From positions 1,364,001 through 1,428,000 of the forward strand of contig NZ_JADWYI010000001.1 of NCBI RefSeq assembly GCF_016904885.1: 64,000 bases of DNA, given 5' to 3'. This DNA comes from Archangium primigenium. GTDB lineage: Bacteria > Myxococcota > Myxococcia > Myxococcales > Myxococcaceae. Positions within the stretch are counted from its first letter, which is position 1, and every line of letters begins with the position of its first letter. Under the pieces are notes generated by a model that was not told where the DNA came from, ran no database searches, and worked only from the letters and a program-made list of their open reading frames with translations. The position numbers and the translations under genes are program-made. Positions 17,620-28,600 of the stretch are shown here, piece after piece.

Positions 17620-19362
17620 TCAGGAGGCGATCCGCGAGGTCGTCTCGGCGAGGATTCGCGAGGTGCGCTCGCCCTGTTCGACCTGGGCGTCGAGCCGGGT
17701 CAGCAGGGGCGTGAAGAAGCGGGACTCGAGGGCGCGGGCGAGGGTGGCCCCGTGCGAGTCGGCCCAGCGGTTGATGACGCGCTCGCGCACGTCCGCGCCC
17801 AGCAGGTCCACGAAGCGCTCGAGCAGCGGCGTGGACAGGAGCGTGCCCGCCCAGATGACGGCGTCCTGGCCCAGGCCGCCCGTCACCACCGTCACCACGG
17901 CGGCGGCGCCCGCGGGCACCGAGTACACGAGCGTGGCGAGCGACTGCAGCAGCTCCTCGCGGGGGCCTCCCGTGAGCTCGGTGCCGACGAGCTCCCGGCA
18001 GAACTGGTAGAGCGCCTCCCGGTCCCCCGCCTGCGCCTGGAGCGTCTCGAAGCCCAGGGGCTCCTCCAGGCGCTCCAGGGTGGCCGGTCCCAGCACCTCG
18101 CGCAGCACCTCTCGCGTGGGGGCATCGCCCGTCCACGTGGCCACCTCCGGGGCGAGCCCCTCCACCAGCCGCCGCACGCCATCGCGCAGCGTGGCCTCGG
18201 TGGATTGCTCCACGGGCGGCACGGTGGGCTCGGGGCCGGTGAAGGCGCGGTGCACCTGGCGCGACACGAAGGTGAGGGCCGTGGCGAGCCCCCGGAAGGG
18301 CAGGCGCACGTAGCGGTGGAAGGTGCTGCGCGCGTCCAGCTCGTCCCGGAAGGCCTCCACCATCACGTCCGCGGGAATGGCCCGGAGCGCGGCGGCGCGG
18401 CCCGCCGCGTGCAGCTCGTGGCGCAGCCGACCGCGGAGCCGCTCGGGCTCCTGGGTGAGGGCGAGGGTGGCGCGCGTGAGTTGCTCCAGTTCCGCGCGCG
18501 CGTCGCGCAGCGAGGCCTGGAGGGCCCGGGCCTGGAGGGCGCGCGTGTGCACGGGGTCACCGAGCAGCGACGACAGCGGAGGGCCCTCGTCGAGCGGGTG
18601 CGTGGCCAGCGGCTTCTCCCCGGCCTCCACCTCGGGCTGGTGCGGCGCGAGGTAGCGTGCGAGGGGCGGATGGCCCACGTCCTGGGCCAGCTTCTCCAGG
18701 TGGCCCCGCGCGGTCTCCTCGCGCGAGGCCTCGTTGTAGACGAGCAGGTAGGGGTGGCCATGGCCCACCGCCTTGCGCAGGAAGTCCACCAGGGCGGCGT
18801 TCTGGTACGTCTGCCGGCTCACCACGAAGACGAGCACGTCCACGGTGACGAGCAGCGCCTCGGCGCGCTCCCGGTTGTCCCGGTAGACGCTGTCGAAGTC
18901 CGGCGTGTCCATGACCACGAGGCCTCGCGGCACGGCCTCGGCGAGCACGAGGTAGAGCCGGCCCGCGGGCCCCGCCTGGTCCACCGGGGCGCTGTCTCCC
19001 GGGGCCACGAGGACGATGTCGTAGCGCCGGGTGAGCACCTCGCGCAGCGAGCCCGCCCACGTCTCCGGATGCGCGGCGGCGAGGCACTGCTTGGTGAGGC
19101 CTCCCTCGGGACGCGCGGGCGAGAGCGTGGCGCCCACCAGGGTGTTGAAGAGCGTGGACTTGCCCACGTTGTTCGGCCCGGCGATGGCCACGAGCAACAG
19201 CGGGGTGTCCCCTCCCCCGAGCCGGGGCAGCAGGTCGCGCCGCAGCCGCTCCTGGACACGGCGCGCCACCTCGGCGTCGTCACCGTGGACGAGGGGCTCC
19301 AGGGTCGGCAGGACACCGAGTGCGGCTTCGAGCGCGGGGCGCAGGGGCGTGAGGTCGTTCAT
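17620..19362 (-). CDS. Dynamin-like/YfjP-type P-loop GTPase
   Basis: A 580-residue GTPase. The P-loop is GPNNVGKS (62-69), the G3 motif is DTPDFDS (152-158), and a G4-like position reads LLVYNEAS rather than NKxD. The C-terminal half is long, helical and charged, with one hydrophobic segment near 485-530 (SVPAGAAAVVTVVTGGL), suggesting membrane association as in bacterial dynamin-like and YfjP-type proteins. It is the last of four leftward genes; 54 bases separate it from the Ser/Thr kinase. Its cellular role is unknown; membrane remodelling is the usual inference for this class. Confidence 0.8.
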   Translation of the reverse strand: MNDLTPLRPALEAALGVLPTLEPLVHGDDAEVARRVQERLRRDLLPRLGGGDTPLLLVAIAGPNNVGKSTLFNTLVGATLSPARPEGGLTKQCLAAAHPETWAGSLREVLTRRYDIVLVAPGDSAPVDQAGPAGRLYLVLAEAVPRGLVVMDTPDFDSVYRDNRERAEALLVTVDVLVFVVSRQTYQNAALVDFLRKAVGHGHPYLLVYNEASREETARGHLEKLAQDVGHPPLARYLAPHQPEVEAGEKPLATHPLDEGPPLSSLLGDPVHTRALQARALQASLRDARAELEQLTRATLALTQEPERLRGRLRHELHAAGRAAALRAIPADVMVEAFRDELDARSTFHRYVRLPFRGLATALTFVSRQVHRAFTGPEPTVPPVEQSTEATLRDGVRRLVEGLAPEVATWTGDAPTREVLREVLGPATLERLEEPLGFETLQAQAGDREALYQFCRELVGTELTGGPREELLQSLATLVYSVPAGAAAVVTVVTGGLGQDAVIWAGTLLSTPLLERFVDLLGADVRERVINRWADSHGATLARALESRFFTPLLTRLDAQVEQGERTSRILAETTSRIAS

Positions 19363-19416
19363 CCGGAGCGCCGGAGGACACCACGGCCCGGGCGGGATGC
19401 CTACGGAAAGCGGGCC

Positions 19417-20691
19417 TCAGCGGCGCGCGCGCAGGGCCCGGCCCACCTTGCGCGCCAGGTCCGTGGGATCCAGGGGGAGGGGGACGTAGTCGTACACGCC
19501 GCTGGCGATGGCCCGCGACACCACCGAGAAGTCATCCCCTCCGCCACACAGCAGGATGGGCGGCGCCTGGGGCCTGCTCGCCAGGGCGCTCGCCAGGGCC
19601 AGGGCTTCCTCCAGGGCGTGGGTGCCCCGGGGCACCACCACCAGCGCGCCCAGGCCCTCCAGCGAGTCCTCCGCGCGTCGCAAGACGACCGGATAGCCGG
19701 CCACCGCCAGCGCGGTGCCGACGCCGTGCGTGGGCCCGGCCCCCTCCGGTTCGATGACGCCCACGGGCCGGGCCGCCTTCACGGGGACGACGGGGGGCGC
19801 GCTCGTGGCGGGAGGGGTCGAGGGCACGGGAGGCCGGAGGGCCTCGCGCAGCCGGGCGGCCAGCTCCCGCGCGCTCGCGGGCCGCTGGGTCTTCGCCTTG
19901 GCGAGGCTCGCGAGCACCAGGGACTCCACCGCCTCGGGGATGTTCCGCTCGGGCACGAGCTGACGCACGGGCGTGGGGGGCCGGTAGAGGTGGCCGCTCA
20001 TCACCTCCGCGTCGGCGCCATCGCCGAAGGGGGGCCGGCCCACGAGCAGCTCGTGCAGCAGGCAGCCCACGGCGTACAGGTCCGCGCGGGCGTCCACGGA
20101 CTCGCCGCGGCAGCTCTCGGGGGACATGTACGCGGGCGTGCCCAGCACCTCGCCCTTCTCCGTGAGCCGGGTGGACTTGTCCTCGTGCACGAGCGCGGCG
20201 AGCCCGAAGTCGAGCACCTTCACCCGGGGCGCGGACACCTCGCCCACCATCATCACGTTGGAGGGCTTGAGGTCCCGGTGCACGAGCCCCACGCCGTGCG
20301 CGGCGTCCAACACCTCCAGCACCCGCGCGGCCAGCTCCACGGCGGTCGTCACCTCGAGCAGGCCGTAGGAGTCCAGCAGCTCGTCGAGGGGAAAGCCCTC
20401 CACGCGCTCCATGGCGAGGTAGAGGTCGTCTCCCTCCTGCCCATGGTCGAAGACCTGGACGGCGCCCGGGTGCTTGAGCCGGGCCATGAGCTGGCCCTCG
20501 CGCTGGAAGCGGGCCGTGGCGCCCGGGGTCTGGGCCACGTGCGGGTGGAGGATCTTCAGCGCCACGACGCGGCCGAGCCCCAGCTGCTCGGCCTCGTACA
20601 CCGTGCCCATGCCGCCACTGCCGAGCATTCCCGTCACCTGGTAGCGCCCGGCGACGACCTTGCCCACCCACGGGTCCTGCTTGCGCGCCAT
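19417..20691 (-). CDS. Ser/Thr protein kinase with C-terminal degenerate receiver domain
   Basis: A 424-residue Hanks-type kinase. The glycine loop is GSGGMGTVYEAE (24-35), the ATP lysine is K46 (VALK), the catalytic loop is HRDLKPSN (138-145), the DFG motif is at 161-163 and the activation loop ends in MSPE. All catalytic residues are present. Residues about 300-424 do not look like a usual PASTA or PEGA tail; they resemble a response-regulator receiver (final block ASGVYDYVPLPLDPTDLARK), but the phosphoacceptor Asp and the conserved Lys (here Leu) are missing. No membrane segment is seen, so it is cytoplasmic. The gene starts 4 bases after the sigma-54 activator stops. Confidence 0.9.
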   Translation of the reverse strand: MARKQDPWVGKVVAGRYQVTGMLGSGGMGTVYEAEQLGLGRVVALKILHPHVAQTPGATARFQREGQLMARLKHPGAVQVFDHGQEGDDLYLAMERVEGFPLDELLDSYGLLEVTTAVELAARVLEVLDAAHGVGLVHRDLKPSNVMMVGEVSAPRVKVLDFGLAALVHEDKSTRLTEKGEVLGTPAYMSPESCRGESVDARADLYAVGCLLHELLVGRPPFGDGADAEVMSGHLYRPPTPVRQLVPERNIPEAVESLVLASLAKAKTQRPASARELAARLREALRPPVPSTPPATSAPPVVPVKAARPVGVIEPEGAGPTHGVGTALAVAGYPVVLRRAEDSLEGLGALVVVPRGTHALEEALALASALASRPQAPPILLCGGGDDFSVVSRAIASGVYDYVPLPLDPTDLARKVGRALRARR

Positions 20692-20695
20692 CCGC

Positions 20696-22060
<1,365 letters not shown>

Positions 22061-22067
22061 GTGTCCT

Positions 22068-23768
22068 TCACAGGGGGAGAAAGAGGCTGAAGTGGGTGCC
22101 CTCGCCGGGCGTGCTGCGCACGTCCAGCCAGCCGCCGTGCTCGCGGACGATTTCCAGCGACACCGGCAGGCCGAGGCCGGTGCCCTCGCCCACGGGCTTG
22201 GTGGTGAAGAAGGGCTCGAAGATCTTCTGCAGGTTCTCCGGGCCGATGCCACCGCCCCGGTCGATGACCTCGATGAGGGCACACGGGGCGGCGGTGGCCG
22301 TGGGCCCGGCCTTGGGTGGCACGGCGTCCGGGGTGGACAGGCGCAGCGTCACGAGCCCCTTCTCCGGCGAGGCGTGCAGGGCGTTGACCACCAGGTTCGT
22401 GAGCGCCTGCTGCAACTGGCCCGGGTCCACCTGGGCGCGCACCGGCTCGGCGGGCTCCTCCAGCTCGAGCCGCTGCATGCGGCGCTGGGTCAGGGGCGCG
22501 AGCAGCGCGAGCACCTGCTTGAGCACCGCGCGCAGGTCCACCTCGCTCTTCTGGGGCTGGCGGCGCCGGGCGAAGTCGAGCAGCTGGCGGATGATGCGCG
22601 CCATGCGATCGGCCTGGAGGCGGATGGTGCGCGCGCTCTGCCGCGCCGCCTCGCCCTCCACCTCCGCATCGGCGATCATCGCCGCGTGGCCGGAGATGAC
22701 GGCCATGGGCGTGCCCAGCTCGTGCGCGATGCCACTGCCGAGCTTGCCCACCGTGTTGAGCCGGTCCGCGTGCCGCAACTGCTCGAGCGCCGCCACGCGC
22801 GCGGCCATCTCCGCCTCCAGCTTCTGGTTGGCCTCCTGGAGCGAGCCGGCCAGGGCGCGCAGCTCCAGGTCGGCGCGCATGCGCTCGGTCTCGTCGCGGG
22901 TGATGAGCACCGCGCCCCAGCGCGAGCCATCCGCCCGGAGCAGCGGCGAGGCCGTGCCCGTGAGCACCCGCGTGCCCCCGTTCGCGTGCCGCACGCCCCA
23001 CCCGATGCCGCGCACCACCTCGCCCCGCAGCGCCCGCTCCAGCGGCCGGTAGCGCCGCTCGATGGGCTTCTGGCTCTCCAGGGACAGCCACGCCTCGGGC
23101 TTCATCAAGAGCAGCGCGCCGTCCTCCTCGGCGATGCCGAACTGCTCGCGCGCCGCCGGGTTGATGAGCTGGGGCCGCCCCTGCGGGTCCACCACCAGGA
23201 GGCCGTCCCCTGTCTGCTGGATGAGGGCGTCGAGCATCTCCTGGCGCTCCTGGTCGCGCTCCAGGGACGAGCGCGCCGCCGCCGCCACGCGCCGCCGCAA
23301 TTCGATCTGCGCCACGACCTGCCGCCCGAGCGTGCGCAGCGCCTGCTCCTGCACCGCGGTGGGGACCCGCACCTCGGGCATGAGCACGCACAGCGCGCCC
23401 AGGGCGGTGCCCTCCGCGTCGAACAGGGGCACGCCGAAACAGGCCCGGAGGGCGGGCGCCTCCAGGACGAGCGGAAGCGTGGCGAGCAGCGGCTCCTGCC
23501 GGGCGTCCCGCAGCACGAACAGGTCCTGGCCGCTCAAGAGCGCCTGCTCGCAGAAGGCGAGCGAGTGGCCCCACTGCGCGGGTGTCAGGTCGCCGATGCG
23601 GGCCAGCAGCCGCTGCTGATCCTGCTCCACGCGGCTCACCAGGGCGATGGGCGCCTGGCAGAGCGTGCCCGCCAGCGCCGCGAGGTCGTCGAACTCCTGC
23701 TCGGTGGGATTGTCGAGCGCCGCGTATCGGCGAAGGACCTGGAGACGGGTACTTTCCGCGAAGCTCAT
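22068..23768 (-). CDS. Soluble GAF-PAS sensor histidine kinase
   Basis: A 566-residue kinase without membrane segments. A GAF domain occupies about 22-160 and a PAS domain about 175-295. The dimerisation and phosphoacceptor helix has H349 in GIAHELGTPMAVISGH, and the ATPase domain shows NLVVNALHA (N box), DRGGGIG (G1), FEPFFTTK (F box) and GEGTGLGLP (G2). The ATG at 23768 begins the GAF-type N-terminus. It is the first gene of the leftward run with the NtrC-type regulator, so together they should form a two-component system sensing an intracellular signal. The ligand is not evident. Confidence 0.92.
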   Translation of the reverse strand: MSFAESTRLQVLRRYAALDNPTEQEFDDLAALAGTLCQAPIALVSRVEQDQQRLLARIGDLTPAQWGHSLAFCEQALLSGQDLFVLRDARQEPLLATLPLVLEAPALRACFGVPLFDAEGTALGALCVLMPEVRVPTAVQEQALRTLGRQVVAQIELRRRVAAAARSSLERDQERQEMLDALIQQTGDGLLVVDPQGRPQLINPAAREQFGIAEEDGALLLMKPEAWLSLESQKPIERRYRPLERALRGEVVRGIGWGVRHANGGTRVLTGTASPLLRADGSRWGAVLITRDETERMRADLELRALAGSLQEANQKLEAEMAARVAALEQLRHADRLNTVGKLGSGIAHELGTPMAVISGHAAMIADAEVEGEAARQSARTIRLQADRMARIIRQLLDFARRRQPQKSEVDLRAVLKQVLALLAPLTQRRMQRLELEEPAEPVRAQVDPGQLQQALTNLVVNALHASPEKGLVTLRLSTPDAVPPKAGPTATAAPCALIEVIDRGGGIGPENLQKIFEPFFTTKPVGEGTGLGLPVSLEIVREHGGWLDVRSTPGEGTHFSLFLPL

Positions 23769-23867
23769 GGGGGCGAGGTGGGGAGAGGGGCTCCACCATA
23801 GCCTACCCGGCCCCTCCCCGCCGGTCGCCTTCCTCCCTCGCTCGTTCCCAGGGTAGGGTGCCGGGCC

Positions 23868-25217
23868 ATGCGATTGCCCCTCTCCTGCCTGCTGGTCGTG
23901 GGATTGTGGGGGTGCGCCGCGACGCGAGGCCCGGCTGTGTCCGAGCCCTCCGCCGCGCATGCCCCGAGTCCCCTGCCGTTCATCGAGAACGATTACGCGC
24001 GCGCCCTCGCCGAGGCCAAGAGCCGCGGCGTGCCGCTCTTCGTCGACACGTGGGCGCCCTGGTGTCACACCTGTCGCTCGATGAAGGCCTACGTCTTCAC
24101 GGATCCGGCGCTCGCCAAGCACGCGGGCCGCTTCGTCTGGCTGGAGGTGGACACGGACCAGCCGCGCAACGCGGACTTCCTGGAGAAGTACCCCGTGGAG
24201 AGCTGGCCCACCTTCTTCATCCTCGACCCGCGCGAGGAGAAGCCCTTGGTGCGCTTCGCGGGCAGCGCGACCGTGCCCCAACTGGAGAAGCTCTTCGAGG
24301 ACGGCGAGCGCGCGTACCAGGGCGGGGCCCAGGGTCCCGAGGCCCTGCTGGCCCGCGGCGACGCCCTCTATGGCGCGAGCAAGGCGGCCGAGGCGGCCGA
24401 CGTCCTCACCCAGGCGCTCGCCGAGGCCCCCGCCGACTGGTCCCGCCGGGGCCGGGCCCTGGAGTCGCTGCTCGTCGCGCAGTACGGGGCGAAGCGCTAC
24501 GAGGCCTGCGCGCGCACCGCCCTGGCCGAGCTGCCCCGGGTGCCGCACTCCGCGTCGTGGGCGAACGCGGCGGGCCTGGGCCTGTTGTGCGGCCTGCGGC
24601 TGCCGCCGGAGACGCCGGGCGCCCGCGAGCTGATGGCCTCCCTGGAGGAGCGCGGCCAGCAAGCGCTCTCCCCGGACATCGCCATGCCGGCGGATGATCG
24701 CTCGGGGGTGTACGAGCTGTTGGTGGAGGCGCGTCAGCAGGCCAAGGACCCGGAGGGCGCGAAGGCGCTCGCCGCGCGGTGGCTGTCCTTCCTGGAGGCG
24801 GAGGCCGCGCGGGCTCCCACGCCCGAGGCCCGCACCGTGTTCGACTCGCACCGCATGCTGGCGGCCCTGGTGCTCGGCGAGCCGATGCGCGCGGTGCCGG
24901 CGCTCGAGCAGAGCGAGAAGGACCTGCCCGGCGACTACAACCCGCCCGCGCGCCTGGCCAACCTGTACCGGCAACTGGGTCGCCTGGATGACGCGCTCGC
25001 CGCGAGCACCCGGGCCCTCGAGAAGGTCGAGGGCGGCCGGCGCCTGCGGGTCATGTCCGAGCGCGCCGACATCCAACTGGCCCGGGGCGAGCGGGACGCG
25101 GCGCTCCGCACGCTTCAGGACGCCATCGCGTACGCGCGGACGCTCTCCCCGGCGCAGGCGCCGCCCGCCTCGGTGGCGCGCCTGGAGAAGAAGCTCGCGG
25201 AGCTCCAGGCGAAGTGA
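23868..25217 (+). CDS. Thioredoxin-fold lipoprotein with TPR-like repeats
   Basis: A 449-residue lipoprotein (lipobox GLWGC, Cys16). A thioredoxin-like domain spans about 35-145, with redox motif WCHTC (65-69) and cis-Pro in SWPTFF. From about 150 to the end the sequence is helical and repetitive, with TPR-like pairs (ALYGASKAAEAADVLTQAL, NLYRQLGRLDDALAASTRAL). The fold suggests a periplasmic thiol reductase or disulfide carrier held to a partner by the TPR scaffold. It stands alone, convergent with the DUF1444-like gene 6 bases downstream. Confidence 0.83.
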   Translation: MRLPLSCLLVVGLWGCAATRGPAVSEPSAAHAPSPLPFIENDYARALAEAKSRGVPLFVDTWAPWCHTCRSMKAYVFTDPALAKHAGRFVWLEVDTDQPRNADFLEKYPVESWPTFFILDPREEKPLVRFAGSATVPQLEKLFEDGERAYQGGAQGPEALLARGDALYGASKAAEAADVLTQALAEAPADWSRRGRALESLLVAQYGAKRYEACARTALAELPRVPHSASWANAAGLGLLCGLRLPPETPGARELMASLEERGQQALSPDIAMPADDRSGVYELLVEARQQAKDPEGAKALAARWLSFLEAEAARAPTPEARTVFDSHRMLAALVLGEPMRAVPALEQSEKDLPGDYNPPARLANLYRQLGRLDDALAASTRALEKVEGGRRLRVMSERADIQLARGERDAALRTLQDAIAYARTLSPAQAPPASVARLEKKLAELQAK

Positions 25218-25223
25218 GCCGCC

Positions 25224-26639
25224 TCACGGCTCTCGCTCGTCGAACAGGTCGCCGGGGTCGTTCTGCCACCCGGCGAGCTGGGCCTCGGTGGGGAAGTCCC
25301 GGGTGAGGTAGCGCTCGGGGTAGAGGCCGGGAACGGGCTCGAGCAGGCCGTTGTCCCGGCCCACCACGTCCTCCCAGCGCGCGATGCCGACGGGGCGGTC
25401 GCCCTGGCCGCGCGAGGGGTCCATGAAGAAGATGACCTCGGTGCGCGGCAGCAGCGTCGTCAGGCCCTTCTGCCACACGGCGTAGCTCAGGCTGCGGCCC
25501 CGCTCGTCTTGATAGGGCGTGAAGGTCGCCACGAAGCGCGCCTCCCCCGTGCGGGTGTGGTGCTTCTCGAGCTGCTGCAACTGCTCGTCGTAGTCGCGCG
25601 CCTGGGTGAAGAGCTCCAGCTTGCGGAAGTCCGCCCACGCCTCGCTGAGCCGCTCGGGCATGAAGGGCACCCACCCCTGGGGCGTGCGCCGCAGGGCCCG
25701 GCCGTCCACGCCTCGCGGGGTGAGGATGGCCTTCAAGGCCCGCGCGCCCACGAGGCGCAGGCCGTCCTCGTCCTCCGCGCCGGTGATGAGCAGCAGATCG
25801 CGGTGGGGCACCATCACCACGGGCGCGCCCTTCACCGGGCAGCGGCGCACCACCTCGTCGAGCACCAGCCGGGACGCGCCATAGGTGTCGTTCCACGGGG
25901 ACTGACAGGTGCCGGGCGCGAGCGACTCGAGGGGCCCCGTGCTGCGCTGGCGCAGGTTCTCCTCGGCGATGGCGAGCGCCTGGCTGAAGGACACGCCCCA
26001 GCGGCCGAGCTCCTCCGGCCCGAGGTAGCGCAGCGTGTCCACGCTGTCGAGGGCGAGCCCCACGGCGAGGTGGCCGCCCACGGCCTTGAAGGACGCCGGG
26101 GCCTGCTGGGGACTGTCCCGGCCCATCAACAGCCACATCTTCTCGAAGAAGGCCCGGCCGCGCACCACGGGCATCAGCTTGGGACGGGCCACGGAGAAGG
26201 ACTCGGGCACCGAGGGGCTGAAGCGCACCTGCGCGAGCCGCCGCAGCACGTCCATGCGTTGCTCGGGCGTGCTGGCATCGAGGTACTCGTCGAAGAAGTC
26301 GGACAGTGGCAGCGTGCGGGCGTCCTCCGCCGTGCCCAGCTCGAGGAGGAAGTGCTCCGAGTCGTAGCGGATCTCACGCTGCTCGCCCGCGTCCCGCAGG
26401 GCCGTGAGCGCCTGCTGGGCGAACGCGTCACGGTCCCGCACGGCCTCGTCGGGGGTCGCCGGGGCCTCGCCGTCGACGTGCTCGGCGAGTCGGGCCTCGG
26501 TGCGCCGGGCCTGCTCGGCCTCGACCGGAGCGGGCGGGGCGGGGGCCTGCTGAATCACGGGGCGGACGGGCGTCGCGCAGCCGCTCCCACCGAGCATGCC
26601 GAGCAGCACCCAGGCGCTCATCCACGGGGCTCGGCTCAT
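25224..26639 (-). CDS. DUF1444 (YtpQ/UPF0354)-like lipoprotein
   Basis: A 471-residue protein with lipobox GGSGC (Cys21) and a Pro/Ala-rich linker. The central part (about 130-330) resembles DUF1444/YtpQ proteins: RPKLMPVVRG, LAVGLALDSVDTLRYLG, WGVSFSQALAIAEENLRQ, and PHRDLLLITGAED. That family has no known function and is usually cytoplasmic, so lipidation is unusual. The C-terminal third (about 340-471) is extra and ends acidic. The start overlaps the phosphatase stop by four bases (ATGA at 26636-26639), so the two are translationally coupled. The family assignment is moderate. Confidence 0.7.
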   Translation of the reverse strand: MSRAPWMSAWVLLGMLGGSGCATPVRPVIQQAPAPPAPVEAEQARRTEARLAEHVDGEAPATPDEAVRDRDAFAQQALTALRDAGEQREIRYDSEHFLLELGTAEDARTLPLSDFFDEYLDASTPEQRMDVLRRLAQVRFSPSVPESFSVARPKLMPVVRGRAFFEKMWLLMGRDSPQQAPASFKAVGGHLAVGLALDSVDTLRYLGPEELGRWGVSFSQALAIAEENLRQRSTGPLESLAPGTCQSPWNDTYGASRLVLDEVVRRCPVKGAPVVMVPHRDLLLITGAEDEDGLRLVGARALKAILTPRGVDGRALRRTPQGWVPFMPERLSEAWADFRKLELFTQARDYDEQLQQLEKHHTRTGEARFVATFTPYQDERGRSLSYAVWQKGLTTLLPRTEVIFFMDPSRGQGDRPVGIARWEDVVGRDNGLLEPVPGLYPERYLTRDFPTEAQLAGWQNDPGDLFDEREP

Positions 26640-27808
26640 GTCCGGGCTCCCCGCTCCGCCACGGGCCGGGCCGCGCGGCCGGTGTCGAGGTCGAGCAGCT
26701 CGAACGAGTCCAGGGGCGACTCGCGCATGCCTCCGTCCGTGAAGACGAGCACCGCCCGGGTGGGGTCGGTGTCCCCGGGGGGCCCGAGTTGGTAGTCGAC
26801 GGTGGTGCCGTCCGTGACGAGGTGGCGCAGCACGCCGTCATGGGCGCCGGGAGGCAGGGCGAGCAGCTCCCGACAGCGCTTGTCCCGCGTGTGGCCCACC
26901 ACCTGGACGAGGCCCGGCGGAAGGCGGCGCGGATCGAAGCGGCGGCGGGGCGTGAGGGCGCGCAGGGGGGCCTCCTCGGGCAAGAGGCTGGGGCGTTGGT
27001 AGAAGATGCCGCGGCCTTCGCCGTAGTCGGCCGTGCCGGGGTGGTGCAGGTGGGGAACGGTGAAGGGGCCGTGTCCGTCCCAGGCGCGCACGGCCGCGTC
27101 GAGGGCGCCGTTGAGCGCCTCCGCCACCGAGGGCGCGTGGCCCTGGCGGTCCTCGGGCAGGCCCAGGGCGCGGAGGTCCTCCCGGGTCACGCCCGCGTGC
27201 AGGACGAGCCACCGCTCGGAGGCGGCGTGGGCGGCGCGGAAGCGTCCCGCGCGCAGCAGGTGCGCCACCCAGTCGCGCTGTACCTCGCGAAAGGTGCTGA
27301 AGTCCCGGGCGATGAGTTCCACGTTGGGCACGTCGGGATGGCGCGCGAGGAAGTCCCGCTCCTCGGCCGCGTCCGTGGCCTCGCCCCGGTAGATGCGATC
27401 CGCTTCCCGCTGGGCCGCGGCGAAGCGCGCATCGGTGAAGCCGGCCAGCTCGCTCACGCGGCTCAGGTCATGGTTGCCGAGCAGGGGCAGGAGTTGATCC
27501 GCCGGGTGCGAGGCCATCCAGGCCAGCAGCCGCACCGCGCTCGTGGCCACGGCCTCGCGCTCGGGCGCCTTGCCCCAGTCGAAGTGGTCGCCCACGGAGA
27601 CGAGCCGCACCTCGGGCGCGAGCAACCCGTCCGGCGCGAGCAGGCCATGGCGGTCGAGGAGGGCGAGGAAGCGGGTGATGTCCGCCTGGGGATCTCCGAT
27701 GGCGACGTGGCGCGTGCGCGGCCGTCCATCGGGAGGCAGGGAGAAGGGGTCCCGGAGAGCGGCGGCTTCGGCGAGTCGGAGGGCGGCCTCGATGCGGGGA
27801 GAACTCAC
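26636..27808 (-). CDS. Calcineurin-like metallophosphoesterase
   Basis: A 390-residue phosphoesterase. The dimetal site is visible as GDPQAD (38-43, Asp-x-x replacing DxH with Gln), GDHFDWG (73-79), GNHD (111-114), LHAGV (about 202) and VVGHTRDKR (about 305). The first motif normally reads GDxHG; here Gln occupies the His position, which may alter one metal ligand. The substrate could be a nucleotide, phosphoprotein or phospholipid. The gene is coupled to the following lipoprotein by an ATGA overlap. Confidence 0.85.
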   Translation of the reverse strand: MSSPRIEAALRLAEAAALRDPFSLPPDGRPRTRHVAIGDPQADITRFLALLDRHGLLAPDGLLAPEVRLVSVGDHFDWGKAPEREAVATSAVRLLAWMASHPADQLLPLLGNHDLSRVSELAGFTDARFAAAQREADRIYRGEATDAAEERDFLARHPDVPNVELIARDFSTFREVQRDWVAHLLRAGRFRAAHAASERWLVLHAGVTREDLRALGLPEDRQGHAPSVAEALNGALDAAVRAWDGHGPFTVPHLHHPGTADYGEGRGIFYQRPSLLPEEAPLRALTPRRRFDPRRLPPGLVQVVGHTRDKRCRELLALPPGAHDGVLRHLVTDGTTVDYQLGPPGDTDPTRAVLVFTDGGMRESPLDSFELLDLDTGRAARPVAERGART

Positions 27809-27897
27809 GCCCGCATCCTACGCCCGCCCGGGAGCACCTGCGGAAGGGCTCCGGGGCGGGGCGGAAGGGTTTGCGTTGAGGACTCCCCGCTTGAGGA

Positions 27898-28398
27898 CTA
27901 CGCGTCGGTGAGGGGCTTCTCCGGCAGACCGCGCTCGGACAGGGGCCGCGAGTACACGCCCGTGGCCGCGCCCACGAAGAGGCTGACCACGTGCATGACG
28001 ATCCACTGCGCGAACGTCAGGCCCAGCAGGAAGGCCATGCTGCCGCCGGGCTTGAAGCCGTTGAGGACGAAGAGCATCGCGGGCACGGCCACGGAGGCGA
28101 CGGCCGCCGCGGTGAAGGCGCGTCCCCAGCGCCGGGCGAAGAAGCCACCCACCGCGCCCGCCAGCAGCGCGCCGAACAGGGGCACCCAGAAGGTGAGGAA
28201 GCTGATGGCCACCATGCTCATCACCGCGATGACGAGGCCGCGGTTCTCGAGGGGCACGTCGCCTCCGGCGCGCACGATGACGGGCGAGTCGTCCACGTAG
28301 GTGAAGCGGGCGTTGGGCAGGGGCGCGTCGGGGGGCGTGACGATGACGTCACGCCGGACCGACAGCGGGCCATTCGGGGACTCGATGATCTCGGGCAT
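27898..28398 (-). CDS. Small membrane protein of unknown function
   Basis: A 166-residue protein. Residues 1-50 are soluble and polar; about 55-145 hold three or four hydrophobic helices (GLVIAVMSMVAISFLTFWV, LLAGAVGGFFA, AFTAAAVASVAVPAMLFVL, IVMHVVSLFVGAATGVY). The ATG at 28398 is chosen because GGAGGAC precedes it. I do not recognise a family. It is divergent from the small lipoprotein gene across 202 bases. Confidence 0.65.
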   Translation of the reverse strand: MPEIIESPNGPLSVRRDVIVTPPDAPLPNARFTYVDDSPVIVRAGGDVPLENRGLVIAVMSMVAISFLTFWVPLFGALLAGAVGGFFARRWGRAFTAAAVASVAVPAMLFVLNGFKPGGSMAFLLGLTFAQWIVMHVVSLFVGAATGVYSRPLSERGLPEKPLTDA

Positions 28399-28600
28399 GC
28401 GTTGTCCTCCCGGACTGGGGGTGGAATTCCCCCGCGTGGAACCAGCTGCGTTGAACATGGGACGTCTCCCCCCGGGAGGCAGGGGGCGGGGTTCCACTGG
28501 AGGCCGGGCATCCAGGGAGGCATGCCGGGACTTGGCTGCCCCTTGCCGACCGCTATGCTGCGCCTCCCTCGTGCCCCCGCCTGCCTGGATGGAGCATCAC

